In this document: one piece after another, positions 34,019 to 40,808 of the stretch
How positions within the stretch are numbered: the stretch's first letter is position 1
Layout of the letters: each line of letters starts with the position of its first letter
DNA from: Rhodobacterales bacterium
Lineage (GTDB): Bacteria; Pseudomonadota; Alphaproteobacteria; Rhodobacterales; Rhodobacteraceae
Direction: 5' to 3'
DNA: 40,808 nt
NCBI GenBank assembly: GCA_003228875.1
Contig: QIGK01000132.1
Location: 1-40,808, forward strand
The notes under the pieces: model-generated
Told to the model about the DNA's origin: nothing
The model's input: only the letters and a program-made list of their open reading frames with translations
The model's database searches: none
Translations under genes and position numbers: made by a program

Positions 34019-34447
34019 ATGAAAAATATCACAAAGACGCGAGGCTATGCAATCGGGGAAATGTCCCTCAAAACCGGCGTTAATATTGAAACCATCCGGT
34101 ATTATGAACGCATCAGCATTATGCCAAAGCCGGATCGCACCGCCGGCGGCAACCGGCAATACAACGATGACCAGCTAAAGCGCTTGTTCTTTATCCGGCG
34201 CGCCCGTGGGCTTGGCTTTAGCATTGAAGAAATTCGCGCATTATTTAGCATGGTCGATCAGAAAGATGCGAGTTGTAGCGAAGTGCATGACTTAACTGTT
34301 ATTCATCTCGCCTCGGTCAAAGAAAAAATTGCCGGACTGACAAAATTGGAAACAGCGCTTTCAGGTATGATTGCAAAATGCAATCAGGGCGATGTTCCCG
34401 ATTGCCCAATATTGGAAACTTTATTCGAAACCCATTTGGGCGCGTAA
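34019..34447 (+). CDS. merR: Mercury-responsive regulator MerR
   Basis: This 142-residue protein has an N-terminal winged helix (YAIGEMSLKTGVNIETIRYYE), a dimerisation helix, and three cysteines placed like those that bind Hg(II): Cys86, Cys121 and Cys129. The Cys121-Cys129 spacing is one residue shorter than in Tn501 MerR. It represses the merT promoter without mercury and untwists it when Hg(II) binds. The start at 34019 is chosen over 33929 because the conserved domain begins there and AAGG lies upstream. It is divergent from merT across a perfect operator dyad. Confidence 0.92.
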   Translation: MKNITKTRGYAIGEMSLKTGVNIETIRYYERISIMPKPDRTAGGNRQYNDDQLKRLFFIRRARGLGFSIEEIRALFSMVDQKDASCSEVHDLTVIHLASVKEKIAGLTKLETALSGMIAKCNQGDVPDCPILETLFETHLGA

Positions 34448-34471
34448 CCAAAATTTCATGCACAATACCAA

Positions 34472-34996
34472 TCAGACAGTAAGCCCAGTTTGGCGCAGAA
34501 CAAAATCGGCGATTACCGGAATATCATTAATACCCAGAGCCGGAACATTAAGTCCGTCGGGTTGATAACCCGCAGCGACCGCCTTGATTGAGCCGTTCTC
34601 AAAGGCCAGCAAAGGCTGGCTTGCAGGGCGAAACGAAGCTTCAATCTTGGCAATGCTATGTTGCTTGTATCCTTCAACCAGCACCAAATCGACGGGCTCC
34701 AGTTTTGACAACAGAAATTCGAGCGGGGGTTCGGCTTTGTCACGCAGTTCGTGCATCAAAGCCCAACGGTTCGCTGACGCTAGAATGACCTCACGCGCAC
34801 CAGCCTGACGGTGTCGGTGGCTATCTTTGCCGGGTTGATCCACATCAACATTATGATGGGCATGTTTAAGGGTTGAAACGCTATAGCCGCGTTTGCACAG
34901 CTCAAGAACCAGCCGTTCCATCAATGTGGTTTTTCCAGAATTTTTCCAGCCAGTTATGCCAAACGCCCGAATATCAGCCATTACTGACATGTTCAT
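34472..34996 (-). CDS. mobB: Molybdopterin-guanine dinucleotide biosynthesis adapter MobB
   Basis: This 174-residue GTP-binding protein has a P-loop (GWKNSGKTTLMERL), the HAHHNVDVDQPGKDSHRHRQAGA segment and LVLVEGYKQ typical of MobB. MobB assists MobA in making the molybdenum guanine dinucleotide cofactor. No mobA or molybdoenzyme gene is in the window. Two internal Met codons (positions 3 and 6) are alternative starts; the ribosome site is poor for all. It is convergent with merR. Confidence 0.93.
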   Translation of the reverse strand: MNMSVMADIRAFGITGWKNSGKTTLMERLVLELCKRGYSVSTLKHAHHNVDVDQPGKDSHRHRQAGAREVILASANRWALMHELRDKAEPPLEFLLSKLEPVDLVLVEGYKQHSIAKIEASFRPASQPLLAFENGSIKAVAAGYQPDGLNVPALGINDIPVIADFVLRQTGLTV

Positions 34997-35121
34997 ACAT
35001 TAATTCCATGAGTAAATCCCTTGATCCAATCCGGTATCGCATTAAAATCCTTAAGTAAAACAGAATTATTCATTCTCTCTATCAAAATAATATCCTTGCC
35101 ACCTAGATGAAGCTTGAAGGG

Positions 35122-36171
35122 CTACACCTTGGGGTTCGCGCGCCGCAAATCAAACAGATTTGGATGTTCATAGGCCTCGGGATATGGCATCGGGGAAAAC
35201 GGGCCGATTGGCACAATATTGTTCCAAGACCTGCCAAAATATCCTTGGCGACAATGCACCAGTGAATTGCTTTGGGCGACACCCGGCAGGCCATAGACCT
35301 TGCAAAGCCAGCGCCACAAGTGTGGATAGTCTAAAATCTTGGCTCCGTTAAGTTTCATACGCAGATAATAGACCGGATCATGTCGATACAAGGTCGGAAA
35401 CAGGCGAAGGTCAGCCTCGGTGAAATTATTGCCTGTCAAAAAATCGCGCCCGTCTGATGCCAGCAGTTTTTCAAGCTTGGCCAGCGTGTCAAAATAATTT
35501 TCAAATGCCTTGGCATAAACAGCCTGATCAGAGGAAAACCCGGCCTTATAAGCCCCGTTATTTATACCTGTATAAATTATGTCGTTCAGCACATTGATCT
35601 CTGCGCGCGTTGCAGCTTTATCTGGGTAAAGGTCAGGACGATCCGCATCGTTTGAACCCAATGCCGTGGCATTTGCATTCAACATCCGAAGGATTTCGGC
35701 GCTTTCATTATTCACAATCCGTTGGGTTATTTTGTCATACAATACCGGAACCGAACCCTCGGATGATCCCTCAGCCGCATAAATCTGTTTGACCAGCCGA
35801 TAGGCTTTACCGGTTGCAGTTTCTAAGGTGCATTCCAGCAACGATACATTGGTCAGCGTTGAAACGCGGGTTGGGTTAAATTCCCACAGATTTGGCCCCG
35901 CAGGGTCATCATCACCCGTGCGACTGGGATAAACCACATCCAGCGAAATACTGTTTTGAAGGCCAAGCACATTGCGCGCCAAAGTCACACGGTGGCACCA
36001 AGGGCAATTAAGCGCCACCACCAGATGGTATCGCCCGGGCTGCGCGGGGAAATCAGCATCCCCTAATGTGCTGCGAAAGCCGCTGACGCCACGCACAAAT
36101 TCGCCTTTTGCACGGCGTCCGGCTGCGTTTGACTGATGTTCTTCTATCGATGTATCAACTGGTTTTTTCAT
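35122..36171 (-). CDS. Xi-class GST, glutathionyl-hydroquinone reductase-like (copy 1)
   Basis: This 349-residue protein has the xi-class GST layout: an extended N-terminus, a thioredoxin-fold domain with the active-site phrase NCPWCHR (catalytic Cys56), and a helical C-domain with YTGINNGAYKAGFS and LFPTLYRHDPVYY. Xi GSTs use glutathione to reduce glutathionyl-hydroquinones and related adducts. This copy has CPWC, so a second cysteine (Cys59) might form a disulphide, unlike copy 2 (CPWA). It lies 49 bases after the CDGSH fusion gene and probably ends the operon. Confidence 0.88.
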   Translation of the reverse strand: MKKPVDTSIEEHQSNAAGRRAKGEFVRGVSGFRSTLGDADFPAQPGRYHLVVALNCPWCHRVTLARNVLGLQNSISLDVVYPSRTGDDDPAGPNLWEFNPTRVSTLTNVSLLECTLETATGKAYRLVKQIYAAEGSSEGSVPVLYDKITQRIVNNESAEILRMLNANATALGSNDADRPDLYPDKAATRAEINVLNDIIYTGINNGAYKAGFSSDQAVYAKAFENYFDTLAKLEKLLASDGRDFLTGNNFTEADLRLFPTLYRHDPVYYLRMKLNGAKILDYPHLWRWLCKVYGLPGVAQSNSLVHCRQGYFGRSWNNIVPIGPFSPMPYPEAYEHPNLFDLRRANPKV

Positions 36172-36220
36172 TTTCCCCCTAATCTATGCAAAAGATAATA
36201 CGAAATGATCGCTCAGCCGC

Positions 36221-37753
36221 CTAACGGCCAATACCGGCAAAGCGAATACCGCTTAGATCAGCCATATCGCGCTGCCATGTTGTGATGTCTGATTTTTGAA
36301 AATCTGAAAGGCTTGCGTGACCGCAGGCGCGGGCCAGAACTTGCATCAGTGATACGCTTGCGCCGAAATACCGTGCCAATTTTTTTGCGCTAACCTGCAC
36401 ATCCAGATGTTTTCGCAGCTCCGGCTTTTGGGTGGCAATACCAACTGGGCAATTGTTGGAATTGCATATCCGCGCCGCGATACAGCCCACAGCCTGCATC
36501 GCAGAATTGCTGAGCGCTACCGCATCAGCCCCTAAAGCTATAGCCTTTACAAAATCCTCAGCAACACGCAATCCGCCGGTGATGATCAAGGTCACTTCAC
36601 GGCCGGTTTTATTGTCGAGATGTTGACGGGCCCTAGCCAATGCCGGAATTGTCGGAACCGAAATATTATCCCGAAAAATCAACGATGCTGCGCCAGTGCC
36701 GCCACCGCGCCCGTCAAGAATTATATAATCAGCGCTGGCCGCCAGTGCAAAATCTATGTCATCTTCGATATGGTTGGCTGACAGTTTGAAACCGATCGGA
36801 ATGCCACCTGATCGTTCGCGCACTTCATCGGCAATTTTGCGAAAATCGGCTGGCGAATTCAGGTCAGGGAAGGCTGCGGGTGAAATTGCGGCTTGGCCTG
36901 GTTCAAGACCACGCACCTCGGCAATTTTACCTTGTACTTTGTCGCCCGGAAGATGCCCGCCTGTGCCGGTTTTCGCCCCTTGCCCCCCTTTGAAATGAAA
37001 GGCTTGCACCCGTTCAACCAATTCGGGTTTCCAGCCAAAACGCGCTGAAGCCATTTCATAAAAATAACGTGAGCTTTCTGATTGTTCTTCTGCCAACATA
37101 CCGCCTTCGCCAGAACAAATGCCCGTGCCCGCCATTTCCGCACCCCGCGCCAATGCTGTCTTGGCTTCTTCTGACAATGCGCCAAAGCTCATGTCGGAAA
37201 CAAATAACGGAATATCCAGCTGTAATGGTTTGGCCGCACGCGGGCCGATGGTGACAGACGTGGCCACCGGCGCTTGGTCCAAAAGCGGTTTTCGGGCCAG
37301 TTGCGCGGGCAGAATTTGGATGTCGTCCCAATGCGGCAGGTCTTTGCGCGGCACCCCCATCGCCGCCATTTCGCCGTGGTGGCCAAGCTTTGAAAGCCCG
37401 TCACGAGCCAGTTCATGGATGCGCGCCACGGTTGGTTCTTCGGGGGTTGGAACCGCAACAGGGGTTTTTGTTTTTGGAACCGGAGACGGGTCTCCGACAG
37501 TTAGATCGCCAAGACGCGTGTGGCTGCCATCACAAAAAGGCGGATTTGCGCTGGATTTGCAGCGGCACAAACCTGCCTCTGCAGTTTTTTCTGCGATAAA
37601 TTTAAGCGGCTTGATGCCGCTGCCCGCGTGGGATCCATCACAAAATGGCTGGTTTTCTGAGCGGCCACATCGACACCAAAGATAACCTTTACCGGCTTCT
37701 AACTTTACCTTTGCTGGGGATTTTGCCGCAATAATCGGGAGGGGTTTGTTCAT
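36221..37753 (-). CDS. Fusion: two CDGSH Fe-S motifs plus glutamate-synthase-like FMN domain
   Basis: This 510-residue fusion has two CDGSH-type [2Fe-2S] motifs at its N-terminus: Cys27, Cys29, Cys38, His42 and Cys63, Cys65, Cys74, His78. A GltB/GltS-like FMN domain (about 120-490) has GGQGAKTGTGGHLPG, LDGRGGGTGAA and TGGLRVAEDFVKAIALGADAV. The [3Fe-4S] motif C-x5-C-x4-C (Cys424, Cys430, Cys435) is complete. The glutaminase domain of true glutamate synthase is absent, so glutamate synthesis is not expected alone. The protein could pass electrons between Fe-S centres and FMN. It sits between two xi GST genes, five bases after the first, so its natural context is thiol/quinone redox work. The substrate is unknown. 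Confidence 0.88.
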   Translation of the reverse strand: MNKPLPIIAAKSPAKVKLEAGKGYLWCRCGRSENQPFCDGSHAGSGIKPLKFIAEKTAEAGLCRCKSSANPPFCDGSHTRLGDLTVGDPSPVPKTKTPVAVPTPEEPTVARIHELARDGLSKLGHHGEMAAMGVPRKDLPHWDDIQILPAQLARKPLLDQAPVATSVTIGPRAAKPLQLDIPLFVSDMSFGALSEEAKTALARGAEMAGTGICSGEGGMLAEEQSESSRYFYEMASARFGWKPELVERVQAFHFKGGQGAKTGTGGHLPGDKVQGKIAEVRGLEPGQAAISPAAFPDLNSPADFRKIADEVRERSGGIPIGFKLSANHIEDDIDFALAASADYIILDGRGGGTGAASLIFRDNISVPTIPALARARQHLDNKTGREVTLIITGGLRVAEDFVKAIALGADAVALSNSAMQAVGCIAARICNSNNCPVGIATQKPELRKHLDVQVSAKKLARYFGASVSLMQVLARACGHASLSDFQKSDITTWQRDMADLSGIRFAGIGR

Positions 37754-37758
37754 GAATA

Positions 37759-38739
37759 TTAGCTTAACCTTGCGCGATTATGGGGTGCAGAAAAGTCCAT
37801 CTTAGGGCCGACGGGCACAATACGCGAGAGATTAACAGTTTCATGGCTGCCGTAATAGTGGTTTTTGATATGGTCCATGTTCACCGTCGCCATCACGCCG
37901 GGCTGCTGGTAAAGGTCCCGAACATATTCTGACAGGCTCGGATAATCGGCAATCCGGCGAATATTGCACTTAAAATGCCCGACATAAACCGGATCAAAGC
38001 GAACCAAAGTGGTAAACAGCCGCCAATCGGCTTCGGTTATTGTCGCACCGGTTAAATACCGCTGCGTGCTCAGGCGATCTTCCAAAAAATCCAGCGTTTC
38101 AAACAGGGGCACGACCGCCTCCTCATAGGCTTCCTGAGTGGTGGCAAAGCCCGATTTATAGACACCGTTATTAAGCGTGCTATATATGCGTTCGTTCAGG
38201 CCGTCGATTTCTGCGCGTAGGTTTTGTGGATAATAATCACCGGCTTTGGCTCCGATGCCGTCAAAAGCCGAATTGAACATTCGAATGATCTCAGAGGATT
38301 CGTTGGAAACGATGGTTTTGGTTTTTTTGTCCCATAAAACCGGCACCGTAACACGCCCCGAATAATCCTGTTTGGCAGCGGTATATATCTGATAAACGAA
38401 TTCGCTGTTATTGACGCTGTCTGGCAAAACGCCGTCTCCGGCCGCAAAGGTCCAGCCGTTTTCGCCCATGAACCAATGCACAACAGAGATCGGGATAAAT
38501 CCTTCCAAACCTTTGAGCGCGCGAAAAATTAATGTCCGATGCGCCCAGGGGCAAGCTAAGGAGACATAAAGATGATAACGCCCGGCCTCAGCCTTAAATC
38601 CTGCTTCGCCAGTGGGTCCCGCATTGCCATCGGCAGTGATCCAGTCGCGAAATTGCGGCGCTTTTCGGATAAATCGGCCTTTGGTGTCTTTGGTGTTAAA
38701 CCACTGGTCAACCCAGCGGCCCTCTTGCAAAAGTCCCAT
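37759..38739 (-). CDS. yqjG: Xi-class GST, glutathionyl-hydroquinone reductase (copy 2)
   Basis: This 326-residue protein is a typical YqjG-like enzyme. It has ACPWAHRTL with catalytic Cys63, VPVLWDKKTKTIVSNESSEI in the thioredoxin fold, YSTLNNGVYKSGFATTQEAYE, and TEADWRLFTTLVRFDPVYVGHFKCN. It reduces glutathionyl-hydroquinones to hydroquinones in the cytoplasm. It follows pirin by 12 bases and precedes the fusion gene by five. It matches the standard family more closely than copy 1. Confidence 0.93.
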   Translation of the reverse strand: MGLLQEGRWVDQWFNTKDTKGRFIRKAPQFRDWITADGNAGPTGEAGFKAEAGRYHLYVSLACPWAHRTLIFRALKGLEGFIPISVVHWFMGENGWTFAAGDGVLPDSVNNSEFVYQIYTAAKQDYSGRVTVPVLWDKKTKTIVSNESSEIIRMFNSAFDGIGAKAGDYYPQNLRAEIDGLNERIYSTLNNGVYKSGFATTQEAYEEAVVPLFETLDFLEDRLSTQRYLTGATITEADWRLFTTLVRFDPVYVGHFKCNIRRIADYPSLSEYVRDLYQQPGVMATVNMDHIKNHYYGSHETVNLSRIVPVGPKMDFSAPHNRARLS

Positions 38740-38751
38740 TTAATTCTCCTG

Positions 38752-39666
38752 TCAGTGATCTGTTGGTTTGATAAATTTATCATTGCGCAAGTCAGCAAAG
38801 GCTTGTTGCAATTCCTCGCGGGTGTTCATCACAATCGGGCCGTGCCATGCGACAGGTTCCTGAATTGGCGTTCCGGCAATAAGCAAAAACCGAACGCCCT
38901 CAGGCCCGGCCTGAACGACGATCTTGTCGCCGGTGCCAAATTGCACCAAAGTCCGGTCTCCTGACATATCGCGAATGTTTAATTCTTGGCCCATGACTTC
39001 TTTTTCCAACAAAATACCGCGCGGGTCAGACGCATCCTGAAAATGACCCGCACCTTGAAATACATAAGCAAACGTATTGCGGTAAGTGTCCACCTTAAAA
39101 GCTTTGCAAAGACCAGCAGGCACCGAAATGTCCAGATAAAGCGGATCAGCAGCGACCCCATCAACCGGGCCTTTTTTGCCCCAAAATTCACCGGTTATGA
39201 CTTTGACGCTGGTGCCGTCATCATCGACAACCGTTGGAATATCATTGCTGTTCATATCCTGATAACGCGGGCTAGTCATCTTGAGACTGCCCGGAAGATT
39301 GGCCCAAAGCTGAAAACCGTGCATTTGGCCGGATTTGTTCCCAAAGGGCATTTCCTGATGCATGATACCGGAACCCGCAGTCATCCACTGAACATCGCCA
39401 GCCCCCAATAAACCTGAATTCCCCAAACTGTCTTTGTGATCAATGGTGCCGCTTAGCACATACGTTATTGTTTCGATGCCCCGATGCGAATGCCAAGGGA
39501 AACCGCCTGCATAGGCTGCCGGGTCTTCGTTGCGAAAATCGTCAAACAGCAAGAAAGGATCAAAAACCTCTGGAGTATTGAAGCCAAACGCGCGGTGCAA
39601 ATGGACGCCAGCACCTTCGATGGTTGGCGCAGCCAAAGAGGTCGAAATTGCGGGTCTGAGTAACAT
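38752..39666 (-). CDS. Pirin family cupin protein
   Basis: This 304-residue bicupin has the pirin signature FPWHSHRGIETITYVLSG and GSGIMHQEMP. The metal ligands His59, His61, His103 and Glu105 are all present. Pirins bind Fe(II); several have quercetin 2,3-dioxygenase activity and some affect central metabolism. It is the first gene of the four-gene minus-strand unit and is divergent from the LysR gene, whose product probably controls it. Bacterial YhaK/YhhW-type pirins are often tied to oxidative or electrophile stress, which matches the two xi GSTs downstream. Confidence 0.93.
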   Translation of the reverse strand: MLLRPAISTSLAAPTIEGAGVHLHRAFGFNTPEVFDPFLLFDDFRNEDPAAYAGGFPWHSHRGIETITYVLSGTIDHKDSLGNSGLLGAGDVQWMTAGSGIMHQEMPFGNKSGQMHGFQLWANLPGSLKMTSPRYQDMNSNDIPTVVDDDGTSVKVITGEFWGKKGPVDGVAADPLYLDISVPAGLCKAFKVDTYRNTFAYVFQGAGHFQDASDPRGILLEKEVMGQELNIRDMSGDRTLVQFGTGDKIVVQAGPEGVRFLLIAGTPIQEPVAWHGPIVMNTREELQQAFADLRNDKFIKPTDH

Positions 39667-39687
39667 TTCAATTATTCCTTCAATTCG

Positions 39688-39756
39688 ATTGTTAGCAGAA
39701 TACCTTTACACAGGACATAGTGAGTTCTAATACCGATACAAAGAAACAATTGTTAG
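39688..39756. promoter_or_regulatory. Divergent pirin/LysR control region with repeated ATTGTTAG
   Basis: The 118-base gap between the divergent genes contains ATTGTTAG twice (39688-39695 and 39749-39756), and CGATTG also occurs twice nearby. Repeated half-sites flanking a divergent promoter are expected for LysR-type regulators. The exact binding sites are not certain. Confidence 0.4.
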
Positions 39757-39784
39757 GTCGATTGGGTCTAATTGGGAGAACAAC

Positions 39785-40687
39785 ATGGGGCAATTCGAAG
39801 ATTTACGGCTTTTTGCGCTTATCGTTGAAAACCACGGCATATCCCGCGCAGCAGAAAAAATGCATATCGCCAAATCTGCTGTAAGCCGCAGGCTTGGCCT
39901 TCTGGAAGAACGATTTGGCGCCCGCCTAATAGATCGCAGACCCGGCGTCTGGGAAGTTACCGGCATGGGGCGCGAGCTGTATCAACGTGCGGTTCGCGTT
40001 GTCAGCGATGTTGAAGATATTTCCAGCGATTTTGCCGACGTTGCCCAAAATTTGATTGGTCCGCTAACCATTTCGGTGCCACGAGAATATGGTATCTCGC
40101 ATTTGAGTGGTGCGTTAATCGAATTCAAAGCGCACTATCCCGAAATTCAGTTGACCGTTGATTTTGATGATCGCACCGTTGATTTGTCACGCGAAAACTA
40201 TGATTTTGCCATAAGAATTTCGCCTGATATCGACGATAATATCGTCGCTGAGCGGATCGGCAGCGCGCGGCATTTGCTTTGCGCCAGCCCTGCATATCTT
40301 GAAAACCACGGCCATCCCGAAAATCTTGGTGCTATTCTCGACCATGATCTTTTGCATTTTGGCACCGCACGTCGCGCCAGCTGGCAATTTTCAAGTGAAA
40401 ATGGCAAAACCCAGCTAATCGATTTCCAGCCCGCCCTCAATTCTAACAGCGGCGAGTTTTTGTTAAAGGCAGCCTTGCAAGGTTTGGGAATTGTCAGGTT
40501 ACCAAATTTTATCGTGTCATCAGCGATTAAATCCGGCAAGCTGGTGGCGGTATTGCCCAATGTGGAAATGGAAATATGGGGAGTTTTCCTGATCCACGCC
40601 GAAGACCGGCGGCTTAATCGCCGGATGCGGCTTTTTGCCGAAGAAATGAAAATTGCCTGCCTTAAAAATTATGATGCTTTGCTTTGA
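39785..40687 (+). CDS. LysR-family transcriptional regulator
   Basis: This 300-residue protein has an N-terminal winged helix (FEDLRLFALIVENHGISRAAEKMHIAKSAVSRRLGLLEE) and a periplasmic-binding-like effector domain (about 90-295). It belongs to the CrgA/AaeR-like LysR group by style (LTISVPREYGISHLSGALIEF and DFAIRIS). The ATG has GGGAG seven bases upstream. It is divergent from the pirin operon, which is its probable target; quinones or electrophiles are likely co-inducers. That role is inferred from context. Confidence 0.93.
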   Translation: MGQFEDLRLFALIVENHGISRAAEKMHIAKSAVSRRLGLLEERFGARLIDRRPGVWEVTGMGRELYQRAVRVVSDVEDISSDFADVAQNLIGPLTISVPREYGISHLSGALIEFKAHYPEIQLTVDFDDRTVDLSRENYDFAIRISPDIDDNIVAERIGSARHLLCASPAYLENHGHPENLGAILDHDLLHFGTARRASWQFSSENGKTQLIDFQPALNSNSGEFLLKAALQGLGIVRLPNFIVSSAIKSGKLVAVLPNVEMEIWGVFLIHAEDRRLNRRMRLFAEEMKIACLKNYDALL

Positions 40688-40808
40688 AAACAAATAAACA
40701 AATGCGCCCGCTTTTAATGGTGTTCGTCGTCAGAGTATTTGGCACAGATTAGGCTTTAGAATAAGAGAGTATCTGCCTCATCAGTTGGGTTATCTTAAGC
40801 GGCGGCTT

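Noticed and set aside
34019-34447. MerR gene as the copper (CueR) regulator of copA
   Set aside because: Its three cysteines match mercury-sensing MerR, it is divergent from merT with its own dyad, and that dyad differs from the copA operator.
36221-37753. True glutamate synthase large subunit
   Set aside because: The glutaminase and GXGXG domains are absent and the protein is only 510 residues long. Only the FMN/3Fe-4S core is shared.

Overview
The window looks like chromosome from an alphaproteobacterium, most likely of the Rhodobacterales/Roseobacter type. This rests on gene content and protein style: YebC, a TIGR00282-type phosphoesterase, an MsbA-related exporter, a FliM lacking the usual N-terminus, a fused HyuA-HyuB protein and xi-class GSTs. 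GC content is moderate. It is an inference; there is no rRNA or marker gene. No tRNA, rRNA, CRISPR array, transposase or phage gene was seen.

Region 1 (1-20,000) is mostly ordinary core and metabolic sequence. It holds a small lipoprotein, yebC, an SLC13/RCK transporter, a hidden 57-aa membrane protein overlapping both neighbours, and a YmdB-like phosphoesterase. Then come an orphan FliG-FliM-like pair, an acyl-CoA synthetase, an ABC exporter, and an MFS transporter coupled to a fused hydantoinase/oxoprolinase. A DjlA-like TerB-J protein, an EEP-fold hydrolase, an M3 oligopeptidase and an AT-rich HNH endonuclease follow, ending in a spacer with two REP-like hairpins.

Region 2 (20,000-34,500) is the most interesting part: a copper/respiration/mercury island. 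On the minus strand a tightly overlapping operon encodes response regulator 1, histidine kinase 1, CuA oxidase subunit II, a B-family-like haem-copper oxidase subunit I, and a Met-rich type-1 copper cupredoxin. Upstream lie a Cu(I) P-type ATPase under a CueR/MerR-type promoter with a 19-bp spacer, a 480-bp gene-free segment full of inverted and direct repeats, and a hidden 42-aa Gly/Met-rich membrane protein. On the plus strand a second operon encodes response regulator 2, histidine kinase 2 and a monohaem cytochrome c. Both regulator genes carry the same tandem 10-bp-spaced site (18 of 22 bases identical) at nearly the same distance and in the same orientation to their start codons. This suggests that the two systems are co-regulated or cross-regulated. 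A complete, compact mer operon (merR divergent from merT-merP-merA) closes the island.

Region 3 (34,500-40,808) holds mobB and then an operon of pirin, a glutathionyl-hydroquinone-reductase-like xi GST, a double-CDGSH/glutamate-synthase-like fusion, and a second xi GST, with a divergent LysR regulator. The content suggests quinone or electrophile handling that links thiol, Fe-S and FMN redox chemistry. The function of the fusion protein is not known from the sequence.
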